Below, piece by piece: positions 1 through 7,873 of a DNA stretch of 41,309 nucleotides. Source of the stretch: an uncultured Fusicatenibacter sp. (GTDB lineage: Bacteria > Bacillota > Clostridia > Lachnospirales > Lachnospiraceae); the NCBI GenBank assembly GCA_902493585.1, contig CABUPZ010000020.1:1-41309 (forward strand), in the 5' to 3' direction. The number at the start of each line of letters is the position of its first letter. Position 1 is the first letter of the stretch. A program made the position numbers and the translations under genes. Below the pieces are notes generated by a model. It made no database searches. It was not told the DNA's origin and saw only the letters and a list, made by a program, of their open reading frames with translations.

Positions 1-2
1 AC

Positions 3-1769
3 TGCTTTGGCTACGGAAGATCCTATACCGATTTCCGGACAGAAACGGTGGATGTGACGACCGATGGAAAGACCATCTCTGTCAAAGTCCGTGTGACCAA
101 CATAGGAGCGGAGTATCCGGGCAAAGAGGTGGTACAGGTGTACTATTCCGCGCCGGAAGGTGAGGTGGAAAAACCTTATCAGGAACTTGCGGCATTCGGG
201 AAAACAAAACTTTTGCAGCGGGGGGAATCGGAGGAAATGACGATCTCCTGGCCAGTGGAAACGATGGCTTCCTACAGCGAAAAGAAAGCGGCATGGCTGT
301 TGGAGGCAGGAACTTATTTTATTCGTGTGGGAAACAGTTCACGGACCACGCGGGTGGAAGCAGCGGTTGAGGTGACGAAAGAAATCGTGACGGAACAGCT
401 GAAAAATCTATTTCCTGACGAGGAGCCGCTGGAGGAAATCAGCCGGAAAGGCATCACGCCATACAGTTATCCGGAAGAAGAAGCAGAGAAGGCTGCAGCG
501 AGAAAACTGACCATTGACGGTTCCGGAATCACCTGCAGGGAGGCTGTGTACAGCGGCGAGGCACAGACATTTCCGGTTTATGCAGGGGAAGAAAAACTGA
601 CAGCAGCGGATGTCATGAGCGGAAAGGCGACGCTGAAAGATCTTGTATCACAGCTGACGCCGGAGGAGATGGCAGTCGTCTGCAACGGTACCGCAGCGGG
701 AGGCGTTGCGCAGGGCGGTGAGGCTGTGATCGGTTCTTCTTCCGCAGCAGTTCCGGGCGCGGCCGGAGATACTACCTCGCTGTTGTTGGAGGACAGACAG
801 ATCCAGAATATTATTCTCGCAGACGGTCCGGCCGGACTTCGTCTGATGCCGCATTTTGAAGTAACAGAGGAGGGAACATTGATTCCGAGGGGAAATGTTC
901 TCGGAGAGATGGAAGCAGACAGTCATCCGGAAGAAAAAGCGGAAGGTTCTGCGGAATATTATCAGTACTGCACGGCGGTTCCGATCGCCACAACACTGGC
1001 GCAGTCCTGGGATATGGAACTGATCGAAAAGGTGGGCGAGATCGTCGGAGGTGAGATGGAGGAATTCCATGTAACTCTGTGGCTGGCTCCCGGCATGAAT
1101 ATTCACAGAAATCCACTTTGTGGAAGAAACTTTGAGTATTATTCGGAGGATCCGCTGCTGAGCGGTATGTGTGCGGCGGCAGATACGAAAGGGGTTCAGT
1201 CTCATGCCGGACTTGGAACGACGATCAAACATTTTGCAGCCAACAATCAGGAAGATAACCGGATGTACACCAATGCGCATATCAGCGAGCGGGCGCTGCG
1301 TGAGATCTATCTGAAAGGTTTTGAGATCGCGGTCAAAACGTCACAGCCGATGAGCATTATGACTTCCTACAATCTGCTCAATGGCGAACACACGGCAAAT
1401 CACTACAATCTGCTGACTGCGGCAGCCAGAGACGAGTGGGAATTTGCAGGCGTGATCATGACAGACTGGGGCACTTCGGAGGATACAAGAAAGATCTTTG
1501 GTTTTGGCGAATTGAAGTATACGTATTCTTCTCCCGAGGGCTGTGTCCGGGCAGGAAATGATCTTCAGATGCCGGGATGCCAGAAGAATGTCGACGCGTT
1601 GATCAAGGCAGTGAAAGAAGACGGAACATTGACGCTCGGGGAACTGCAGGGATGTACGTACCGGATTTTGAACATTGTTCTCCAGTCCAACGCTTACGAG
1701 GGAAGCAGGCCGTATGCGGAGCAGTTTGGAGAACTGCCGTGGATGGTGAAAGTGGAAAGGTCTTTTTAG
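3..1769 (+). CDS. Glycoside hydrolase family 3 protein (beta-glucosidase type), 5' truncated by window
   Basis: The frame is already open at base 3 and reads FGYGRSYTDF, the motif closing the GH3 C-terminal alpha/beta sandwich, so the gene starts upstream. A fibronectin-III-like domain follows (about bases 48-400), then a linker, then the GH3 TIM barrel (from about base 640). The barrel holds KHFAANNQ and VIMTDWG; the Asp codon at 1464 is the expected nucleophile. Sandwich first and barrel last is the circularly permuted order known from some ruminal and clostridial GH3 enzymes. It would release beta-linked sugars, probably in the cytoplasm since no signal is visible. Exact substrate cannot be told. 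The GTG at base 48 is not the start. Confidence 0.9.
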   Translation, partial: CFGYGRSYTDFRTETVDVTTDGKTISVKVRVTNIGAEYPGKEVVQVYYSAPEGEVEKPYQELAAFGKTKLLQRGESEEMTISWPVETMASYSEKKAAWLLEAGTYFIRVGNSSRTTRVEAAVEVTKEIVTEQLKNLFPDEEPLEEISRKGITPYSYPEEEAEKAAARKLTIDGSGITCREAVYSGEAQTFPVYAGEEKLTAADVMSGKATLKDLVSQLTPEEMAVVCNGTAAGGVAQGGEAVIGSSSAAVPGAAGDTTSLLLEDRQIQNIILADGPAGLRLMPHFEVTEEGTLIPRGNVLGEMEADSHPEEKAEGSAEYYQYCTAVPIATTLAQSWDMELIEKVGEIVGGEMEEFHVTLWLAPGMNIHRNPLCGRNFEYYSEDPLLSGMCAAADTKGVQSHAGLGTTIKHFAANNQEDNRMYTNAHISERALREIYLKGFEIAVKTSQPMSIMTSYNLLNGEHTANHYNLLTAAARDEWEFAGVIMTDWGTSEDTRKIFGFGELKYTYSSPEGCVRAGNDLQMPGCQKNVDALIKAVKEDGTLTLGELQGCTYRILNIVLQSNAYEGSRPYAEQFGELPWMVKVERSF

Positions 1770-1773
1770 GCGG

Positions 1774-1802
1774 TTGACATGAAAGAAAATACATAGTAAG
1801 AT
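1774..1802 (+). promoter_or_regulatory. Promoter of the lysO pair
   Basis: TTGACA (1774-1779), a 17-bp spacer and TAAGAT (1797-1802) directly follow the GH3 stop codon and precede the two exporter genes. Confidence 0.7.
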
Positions 1803-1810
1803 GTGTGCCA

Positions 1811-1846
1811 GAGCTGCTGCTCATTCTGTGAGCGGCAGCTCGTTTT
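1811..1846 (+). promoter_or_regulatory. Leader hairpin, possible attenuator
   Basis: GAGCTGCTGCTCA (1811-1823) pairs with TGAGCGGCAGCTC (1829-1841) around a 5-nt loop, with one G-U type position, then a short GTTTT run. It lies just after the predicted start of the lysO transcript, so it could be an attenuator or simply the GH3 terminator. It is too small for a lysine riboswitch. Confidence 0.5.
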
Positions 1847-1910
1847 GTGAAAGTTCGGAGGCGGGAAGAGACTCGCCAGAACAGGTGGAAAACAGGGAGG
1901 AATGCAAGAA

Positions 1911-2213
1911 ATGGACATTTTACTGGTGATGTGTGTCGGTTTATTAATCGGCAACCGCTTTTTTCCGGAAAAGTATAAAAGACTCAACGCAAAACTTCAG
2001 GTAGTATGTACGGCACTGTTGATTTTCTGTATGGGAGTGACTTTGGGGAGCAGGGAGAATTTTCTGCAGGAACTGGGATCGCTTGGAGTGACAAGTTTTC
2101 TGTTTTATCTGATCCCCGCAGGATTTTCTCTGATCCTGGTCTATGGGCTGACCAGAAAATTTATGACGTCCAAATCGGAAAAACAAAGGGAGCGTTCGGA
2201 GACGGACCGCTGA
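1911..2213 (+). CDS. LysO-family exporter, N-terminal half
   Basis: About 100 aa, mostly hydrophobic helices. It matches the N-terminal part of LysO/YbjE (DUF340), an inner-membrane L-lysine exporter. The ATG at 1911 is preferred over 1902 because AGGGAGG ends at 1900, giving normal spacing only for 1911. The basic tail ends before the next gene, which supplies the rest of LysO, so the two products probably form one transporter. E. coli LysO is a single chain of about 300 aa; here it is two chains of about 100 and 198 aa. Transport of lysine specifically is inferred from the family. Confidence 0.75.
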   Translation: MDILLVMCVGLLIGNRFFPEKYKRLNAKLQVVCTALLIFCMGVTLGSRENFLQELGSLGVTSFLFYLIPAGFSLILVYGLTRKFMTSKSEKQRERSETDR

Positions 2214-2289
2214 ACGTCAGCAAGAGGTTTTGAAAAAGACGGTTTATACATAGAGAATAGATAAGAGAAGGAAAGGACAGAGAAGGAAA

Positions 2290-2886
2290 ATGGTTATTTT
2301 GGCTGTGGCTGCGCTGGTTGGAGGAATCCTGTGCGGTCTGACGGATTTTGGAAGTTCGGTGACAGGATTTCTGGTTGAACACCGGGATATGATCCTGTAT
2401 CTGCTGATGTTTCTGGTGGGCATCAGCATCGGAATGCATCATGGATTGATAAAGAAAATCCGGGAATATCATGTGAGGATCCTGATCATCCCGGCGGGAA
2501 TCGTTGTGGGGTCCATTGCAGGGGGAATGGTCTGCGCGGTGCTGACCGGAATTCCGATGAATGTGAGTACGGCGATCGCCAGCGGACTCGGGTGGTACAG
2601 CCTCGCAGGGGTTACCATTGAAAACCTGGCGGGAGCGCAGATGGGAAGTATTGCGTTTCTCAGCAATCTGATGCGGGAGATTTTTTCTTTCTTTATGATC
2701 CCGTGGATCGCGAAACATCTGAATTATTACAGCTGTATTGCCCCGGCAGGGGCGACCAGCGAGGATACGACGCTGCCGATGATGTTCAAGTATACCAATG
2801 AAGAAACGGTGGTATTGTCGGTGATCAACGGCGTGATCTGTTCCGCGCTGGTGCCGGTTCTGATCTCGCTTTGTTTTAATTTTTAA
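2290..2886 (+). CDS. LysO-family exporter, C-terminal half
   Basis: A 198-aa membrane protein with about five or six helices. It carries the LysO hallmarks: a G-W-Y-S-L stretch in a conserved helix, N-L-M-R-E-I soon after, and a polar G-A-T-S-E-D-T-T-L-P segment near the end. It starts 76 bp after the N-terminal half, behind GAAGGA, and ends just before a strong terminator, so both halves form one transcription unit. The frames of the halves differ and the gap has its own ribosome binding site, which argues for an established split rather than a recent frameshift. Confidence 0.8.
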   Translation: MVILAVAALVGGILCGLTDFGSSVTGFLVEHRDMILYLLMFLVGISIGMHHGLIKKIREYHVRILIIPAGIVVGSIAGGMVCAVLTGIPMNVSTAIASGLGWYSLAGVTIENLAGAQMGSIAFLSNLMREIFSFFMIPWIAKHLNYYSCIAPAGATSEDTTLPMMFKYTNEETVVLSVINGVICSALVPVLISLCFNF

Positions 2887-2902
2887 ACATATTTATCCCA
2901 AT

Positions 2903-2927
2903 GGCTCGGACAATCCGGGCCTTTTTT
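2903..2927 (+). terminator. Rho-independent terminator after lysO
   Basis: GGCTCGG (2903-2909) pairs with CCGGGCC (2915-2921) around a 5-nt loop, followed by six T. Confidence 0.9.
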
Positions 2928-2968
2928 GTACCCGTTTTCAGGAATTCAAAGATTTCCCGGCAATCATA

Positions 2969-3018
2969 TTGACATCTCATAAAATTGCTTCTACAATAAT
3001 TGCATAAACAACTATTGT
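2969..3018 (+). promoter_or_regulatory. Promoter with MarR-type operator for the ABC exporter operon
   Basis: TTGACA (2969-2974), 17 bp, TACAAT (2992-2997). A dyad overlaps the -10 and the start point: ACAATAATTG (2993-3002), six bases, CAACTATTGT (3009-3018), 9 of 10 positions matched. Dyads of this size are usual for MarR repressors, and the operon's last gene encodes a MarR protein, so autoregulation by a transported ligand is the simplest reading. Confidence 0.8.
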
Positions 3019-3061
3019 ATCAACAAGAATGTGCTACAGGAGGAGAAAAAGGAGGAAAGTC

Positions 3062-4786
3062 ATGAAGCAATTTCTTGCCTGTCTGAAACCTTATCGGAAG
3101 GAAGCCCTGCTGGCGGTCTTCTGTATTGAGGCGGAGACGGTTTTTGAACTGTTGATTCCAATGGTCATGGCGGACATCATTGATGTAGGCGTGGCCAGCG
3201 GCGACAGACGTTATATCCTGATGAAAGGTCTGCAGATGGTGGTGTATGCCCTGATCAGCCTGATCCTCGGCCACGGGTGTGCCCGCTATGCGGCAGCCTG
3301 CGGTCAGGGACTGGGCGCGGAACTGCGAAAAGCTGAGTTTAAAAAGCTGCAGGAATTTTCTTTTGCCAACACGGATCATTTCAGCAGCGCATCCCTTGTG
3401 ACACGGCTGACCGGCGATGTGAACACCATTCAGAATTCCGTTTCAACCGGCATGCGGCCGGGATTTCGCGCGCCGGTTATGATGCTGACATCGCTGGCGG
3501 TCTCTTTCTATCTGAATCATAAGCTGGCGCTGGTCTTTTTTGTTGCCGCGCCGCTTCTTGGGATCCTGCTGTTTCTGATCATCTCCAAAGTGCGTCCCAT
3601 GTACACGGTGATGCAGGGATCGGTGGACAAAGTCAACCGGATCATTCAGGAAAACCTGACGGCGATCCGCGTGGTAAAGGCCTATGTACGGGGAGACCAT
3701 GAGATTGAAAAATTTGAGGGTGTAAACCAGAACCTGAAAAACAATTCGGAACGTGCTTTTTGCATAGCAGTCCTGAATATGCCTGCCATGCAGTTCGTCA
3801 TGTACGGAACGATTCTCGCAATCCTCTGGTTCGGCGGAAATATGGCGATGGCAGGGGAGATGGAGGTTGGAGAACTGACCGGATTTCTCAGCTATGTGCT
3901 GCAGGTGCTGAACTCCCTGATGATGCTGTCCAACGTCTTCCTGATGCTGACGAGAGGTATGGCTTCCTGGCGAAGGATCCGCGAGGTGCTGGATGAGGAG
4001 ATTGATATCACGGAGGAGCAGGCGAAAGAGATCGAAGTGCAGCGCGGGGAGATCGAATTCCGGAACGTGTCGTTCAAATATCAGAAAAATGCCGCGGAGA
4101 ACGTGCTGGAGCACATCAGTTTTCATATCCTTCCGGGACAGACCTTTGGAATCATCGGACAGACCGGCTCGGCGAAGAGTACGCTGGTACAGCTGATTCC
4201 CCGGCTTTACGATGTGACGGAGGGGGAAGTGCTGGTGGACGGCCATCCGGTGCAGGAATACCCGCTGAAAGGACTGCGGGATTCCATTGCGATGGTGCTT
4301 CAGAAGAATACCCTGTTTTCCGGAACGGTGGAGGAAAATCTCCGATGGGGCAAGGAGGACGCGACTCCGGAAGAAATCGATACCGCCTGCCGGATCGCCT
4401 GTGTGGATGAATTTATCGACCGTCTGGAAAACGGTTACCAGACGGAGATGGGACAGGGAGGTGTCAATGTTTCGGGAGGACAAAAGCAGCGGCTCTGCAT
4501 CGCCCGCGCGATCCTGAAACGGCCGAAGGTACTGATCCTGGACGATTCCACCAGCGCAGTGGACACGGCAACCGAAGCGAAGATCCGTGAAGGACTGGAA
4601 AAGGAACTGCCGGGCATGACGAAGATCATCATTGCCCAGAGGGTTTCCTCGGTGGCTCATGCGGACCAGATCCTGATCCTGGATGACGGAAAGATGAACG
4701 ATATCGGAACCCATCAGGAGCTCCTGGAGAGAAACCAGATTTACCAGGAGATCTATTATTCTCAGCAGGAAGGAGCGAATCTGTAA
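3062..4786 (+). CDS. ABC exporter half-transporter, degenerate-site subunit
   Basis: 574 aa from ATG 3062, chosen because AAGGAGG lies 6 bp upstream; an earlier start at 3029 has no such site. An N-terminal six-helix type I exporter domain is followed by an ATPase domain. Walker A is unusual, GQTGSAKST near residue 366 (Ala for the second Gly). The signature VSGGQKQR is intact. Walker B ends LDDSTS, with Asp where the catalytic Glu should be, and the switch His is Gln (IIAQRVSS). These losses are typical of the non-catalytic subunit in heterodimeric exporters such as TM287/288 and BmrCD. Its stop overlaps the next gene's start by one base. Confidence 0.9.
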   Translation: MKQFLACLKPYRKEALLAVFCIEAETVFELLIPMVMADIIDVGVASGDRRYILMKGLQMVVYALISLILGHGCARYAAACGQGLGAELRKAEFKKLQEFSFANTDHFSSASLVTRLTGDVNTIQNSVSTGMRPGFRAPVMMLTSLAVSFYLNHKLALVFFVAAPLLGILLFLIISKVRPMYTVMQGSVDKVNRIIQENLTAIRVVKAYVRGDHEIEKFEGVNQNLKNNSERAFCIAVLNMPAMQFVMYGTILAILWFGGNMAMAGEMEVGELTGFLSYVLQVLNSLMMLSNVFLMLTRGMASWRRIREVLDEEIDITEEQAKEIEVQRGEIEFRNVSFKYQKNAAENVLEHISFHILPGQTFGIIGQTGSAKSTLVQLIPRLYDVTEGEVLVDGHPVQEYPLKGLRDSIAMVLQKNTLFSGTVEENLRWGKEDATPEEIDTACRIACVDEFIDRLENGYQTEMGQGGVNVSGGQKQRLCIARAILKRPKVLILDDSTSAVDTATEAKIREGLEKELPGMTKIIIAQRVSSVAHADQILILDDGKMNDIGTHQELLERNQIYQEIYYSQQEGANL

Positions 4787-6687
4787 TGGCAAGAACAACC
4801 AGTTATAAACGGCCGAAGAATACAAAGAAGACCCTGCTTCAGATGTTCAGCTATCTGGGCAGACACAAGAAGCGTATGGCTGCCATCGCCGTTCTTGTGG
4901 CAGTGAGCGCCCTCGCCAATATTTATGGAACCTATCTGCTGAAACCGGTGATCAACACCTATGTGCTGCAGAAGGATGTGCCGGGCCTGATCCGGATGCT
5001 GCTTTTTATGGGAATGATGTATGCCACCGGAGCGCTGGCATGCTTCGGCTACAATCAGCTGATGGTCCGCACTTCCCAGACCGTCGTGAAGGAAATCCGG
5101 GCGGATCTGTTCTCCCATGTACAGAAACTTCCGCTGAAATATTTTGATGCTCATACCCACGGGGAACTGATGAGCCGTTTCACCAATGATGTGGACACAA
5201 TCTCCGAAGCGCTGAACAACAGCTTTGCCATGCTGATCCAGAGCTTTATCACCGTATCGGGAACCATTATCATGCTGCTTGTGCTGGATGCCAGGCTGTC
5301 GCTGATCGTTTTTTTCTTTCTGTTTCTGATGGTACTGTATATCCGCCACAACGGAAAGCTGAGCAAAAAGTATTTTTCCGAACAGCAGGAATATCTGGGC
5401 AGCATCAACGGTTTTGTGGAGGAGATGGTGGCCGGCCAGAAGGTGGAAAAGGTGTTCAACCATGAGCCGCAGGATTTCGAGGAGTTCTGCAGGAGAAACG
5501 AGGCGCTTCGGGTTGCGTCCACAAAGGCGCTGACGTACTCGGGAATGACGGTGCCGACGGTTGTGGCACTGTCTTACGTCAATTACGCGGTCTCCGCCTG
5601 TGTCGGCGGCCTGTTCGCCCTGTCCGGTCTGACGGATCTTGGAACTCTGGCTTCCTATCTGGTTTATGTAAGACAGAGCGCGATGCCGATGAATCAGTTT
5701 ACCCAGCAGATCAATTTCCTTCTGGTGGCGCTTGCCAGCGCGGAGAGAATTTTTGAAATGATGGATGAGGAACCGGAAGAAGACGAAGGGACGGTGACCC
5801 TGTGCAATGTCCGGAAGAAAGAAGACGGAACGTTGGAAGAATGCGAGGAATACTGCGGACTCTTCGCATGGAAGGTACCTGCAGTCAACGGAAGAATTCC
5901 GACGAAAGGAGAGCTGAGAGATACCAAGGGAGTGACATATTCGTTGGTGCCGCTGAAAGGCGACGTCCGGTTCCACGATGTGGTCTTTGGATATGTGCCG
6001 GAAAAAACGATCCTGAACGGGATCAGCCTTTACGCAAAGCCGGGACAGAAGATTGCCTTTGTAGGATCCACCGGAGCCGGTAAAACGACGATCATCAACC
6101 TGATCAACCGGTTTTACGAGATCAGCGGCGGTACGATCTTCTACGACGGCATCAATATCCGGGATATGAAAAAGGACGATCTGAGACGTTCGCTCTCCAT
6201 GGTAATTCAGGACACCCACTTGTTTACCGGTACGATTTCTGATAATATTCGTTATGGAAGACTTTATGCCTCTGAGGAGGATGTGCGTGAGGCGGCGAAA
6301 ATCGCCAATGCGGATTCCTTTATCCGAAGACTTCCCAATGGATACGATACCATGCTGGAAGGAGACGGGGCAAACCTGTCCCAGGGACAGAGACAGCTTC
6401 TCGCCATCGCGCGCGCGGCGATCTCCCGGCCGCCGGTTCTGATCCTGGACGAGGCGACCAGTTCCATTGACACAAGAACGGAAAAGCTGATCGAGAGAGG
6501 CATGGATGCGCTGATGGACGGGCGGACGGTATTTGTCATCGCACACCGCTTGTCCACGGTACGGAATTCAAAAGCTATTATGGTTCTGGAAAAGGGAACC
6601 ATCATTGAGCGTGGAAGCCATGAGGAACTGCTGGAGCAGAAGGGACGCTATTATCAGCTGTATACCGGGCAGTTTGAACTGGAATAA
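4786..6687 (+). CDS. ABC exporter half-transporter, catalytic subunit
   Basis: 633 aa, translationally coupled to the preceding half-transporter (TAATG overlap). The membrane domain is followed by an ATPase domain with canonical motifs: GSTGAGKTT near residue 427, LSQGQRQ, LDEATSS and IAHRLST. It supplies the catalytic Glu and His missing from its partner, so the pair should have one working and one degenerate ATP site. About 60 extra residues (bases 5795-5960) lie between membrane domain and ATPase, including two Cys four residues apart, which explains the longer chain. Likely substrates are drugs, peptides or lipids; none can be named. Confidence 0.9.
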   Translation: MARTTSYKRPKNTKKTLLQMFSYLGRHKKRMAAIAVLVAVSALANIYGTYLLKPVINTYVLQKDVPGLIRMLLFMGMMYATGALACFGYNQLMVRTSQTVVKEIRADLFSHVQKLPLKYFDAHTHGELMSRFTNDVDTISEALNNSFAMLIQSFITVSGTIIMLLVLDARLSLIVFFFLFLMVLYIRHNGKLSKKYFSEQQEYLGSINGFVEEMVAGQKVEKVFNHEPQDFEEFCRRNEALRVASTKALTYSGMTVPTVVALSYVNYAVSACVGGLFALSGLTDLGTLASYLVYVRQSAMPMNQFTQQINFLLVALASAERIFEMMDEEPEEDEGTVTLCNVRKKEDGTLEECEEYCGLFAWKVPAVNGRIPTKGELRDTKGVTYSLVPLKGDVRFHDVVFGYVPEKTILNGISLYAKPGQKIAFVGSTGAGKTTIINLINRFYEISGGTIFYDGINIRDMKKDDLRRSLSMVIQDTHLFTGTISDNIRYGRLYASEEDVREAAKIANADSFIRRLPNGYDTMLEGDGANLSQGQRQLLAIARAAISRPPVLILDEATSSIDTRTEKLIERGMDALMDGRTVFVIAHRLSTVRNSKAIMVLEKGTIIERGSHEELLEQKGRYYQLYTGQFELE

Positions 6688-6723
6688 TGAAAGAAATGTC
6701 AGAATCCGGAAGGAGGAATACAG

Positions 6724-7161
6724 GTGGAAAAAAGAGAGATCAGAGAAGGATTGCTTCAGGCGGAGCGGGCGCGTAAACAGCTGATCCGGCCGAAACTTCA
6801 GGAACTTGGGCTGACGCCGGGCCAGGGGCAGGTGGGAATTCTGAACCGCCTTCTGCAGAGACCGAACATTTCCCAGAGAGAGCTGGCGGATCTGTGTCAT
6901 CTGGATGTGACGACCATGTCCCGGTCCCTGGACCGTCTGGAGGAGGAAGGACTCCTGCGGCGGGAGAAAAATCCTGACTGCCGGCGCTCTTATCAGGTCT
7001 GCCTTACTCCGGCCGGGGAGAAAAAGGCGAGAGAGGTACAGGCGGTCCTCCGACAGATGGACGAAATCATATGCGAAGGAATCTCCGAACAGGAACATGA
7101 GGAGTTTCTGCGGATCCTTCGGAAAATCTGCGAAAATATGGAGCAGGCGACAGAGCGATAA
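6724..7161 (+). CDS. MarR-family transcriptional regulator
   Basis: 145 aa from GTG 6724 with AGGAGG 6-8 bp upstream. It has the MarR winged helix: recognition helix region ISQRELADLCHLDVTTMSR, then the wing (LLRREKNPDCRR), flanked by the alpha helices used for dimerisation. It is the third gene of the exporter operon, and the dyad at 2993-3018 over the operon promoter is its probable target. Expected role: repress the exporter until a ligand binds. Confidence 0.9.
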   Translation: MEKREIREGLLQAERARKQLIRPKLQELGLTPGQGQVGILNRLLQRPNISQRELADLCHLDVTTMSRSLDRLEEEGLLRREKNPDCRRSYQVCLTPAGEKKAREVQAVLRQMDEIICEGISEQEHEEFLRILRKICENMEQATER

Positions 7162-7162
7162 A

Positions 7163-7206
7163 AATGGTCATATCCCTTTTCCTTCCGGGGATATGACCAT
7201 TTTTTC
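7163..7206 (+). terminator. Strong terminator after the exporter operon
   Basis: AATGGTCATATCCC (7163-7176) pairs perfectly with GGGATATGACCATT across a 10-nt loop and runs into six T. The A-rich 5' side means it could also terminate leftward transcription. Confidence 0.92.
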
Positions 7207-7247
7207 GATGGATCGATGTTTTTTGGCTTCAGCGTTTTGTTCTTTCT

Positions 7248-7667
7248 TTATGCATCCGGAGAATTTTCCAGAACCGTTCTCAAATGCCCGAGCAGAGCCT
7301 GATGGCGGCTGTAAAGCGTGGATAAGGGGAGGGACAGAAGCTCCGCCGCCTGTCGGAACGTTTTCTGCTGCCCATAAATGACAGAGAGCAGCTGAAGATC
7401 CTTTTCCGGGAGTGTTTTCAGCGCCTGGCGAAGATTGTTCAGAAGCAGGTGATGTTCTGCAAGGGCTTCAACCGAAGGGTTTTTGGAATCTTCAAATAAT
7501 TCACAGCCCAGAAAATCGTCAGAATCAAGAGCATCATAGGAATAGACCTGATTATGCAGATCGCTTTCCCGGAAATAACGTTCCTTGCGTTTTCCCTGGC
7601 AGTAAGCTTTGTAAATCTGTTCGGAAACAAAAATCTTCTGATTATCGATCATAATATAAAAATCCAT
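7248..7667 (-). CDS. Sigma-70 region-4-like regulator
   Basis: 139 aa. The N-terminus (YIMIDNQKIFVSEQIYKAY, then KRKERYFRE) and the acidic middle resemble small sigma-like proteins common on Firmicute mobile elements. The C-terminus is a region-4 type helix-turn-helix (residues about 85-130: ALKTLPEKDLQLLSVIY, then a TFRQAAELLSLPLSTLYSR helix pair). Region 2 is not recognisable, so it may be a co-regulator rather than a complete sigma factor. AGGAGG lies 11 nt before the ATG. It is divergent from the 443-aa gene; its own promoter is TTGACA-17-TAAAAT with an SOS box at the start point. Confidence 0.7.
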   Translation of the reverse strand: MDFYIMIDNQKIFVSEQIYKAYCQGKRKERYFRESDLHNQVYSYDALDSDDFLGCELFEDSKNPSVEALAEHHLLLNNLRQALKTLPEKDLQLLSVIYGQQKTFRQAAELLSLPLSTLYSRHQALLGHLRTVLENSPDA

Positions 7668-7706
7668 AAAAATAAATACCTCCTGAGAGAGGTTAAAAAG
7701 AAAACC

Positions 7707-7755
7707 AGAACATACGTTCTAAAGTTATTTTAGTGGAGGAGCCTTTTTCTGTCAA
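7707..7755 (-). promoter_or_regulatory. Leftward promoter with SOS (LexA) box at the start point
   Basis: On the minus strand TTGACA (7755-7750), 17 bp and TAAAAT (7732-7727) point at the sigma-like gene. Immediately downstream, 7707-7720 reads AGAACATACGTTCT, which fits the Gram-positive LexA core GAAC-N4-GTTC exactly. Binding there would cover the transcription start. Confidence 0.7.
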
Positions 7756-7784
7756 TAGAAAAAAAGATTTTTTGCAATAAAAAT

Positions 7785-7798
7785 CGAACATATATTCG
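7785..7798 (+). promoter_or_regulatory. Second SOS (LexA)-type box
   Basis: CGAACATATATTCG differs at one base from the Bacillus LexA consensus CGAACATATGTTCG. It lies 76 bp before the rightward gene. No strong sigma-A promoter for that gene is visible; TTGACG at 7801 lacks a good -10. A perfect 14-bp palindrome, GTAATGATCATTAC, follows at 7817-7830. Confidence 0.6.
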
Positions 7799-7873
7799 AT
7801 TTGACGGATGAATAGTGTAATGATCATTACAAAGAAAACAGAGGTTAAAAAGAAAACAAAAGGAGTATAAGAG

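Larger units (their letters stand above)
7688..7857. repeat. 18-bp direct repeat bracketing the divergent control region
   Basis: AGAGGTTAAAAAGAAAAC occurs at 7688-7705 and again, identical and in the same orientation, at 7840-7857. The second copy ends 16 bp before the ATG at 7874. The copies bracket both SOS boxes. Confidence 0.8.

Noticed and set aside
1811..1846. Leader hairpin as a lysine riboswitch
   Set aside because: L-box riboswitches are about 170 nt with a five-helix junction; only one simple stem is present here.
4762..6546. 594-codon open frame on the minus strand
   Set aside because: It lies exactly antisense to the catalytic ABC subunit, whose motifs are intact; His- and Arg-rich translation without any family pattern is a codon-bias shadow.
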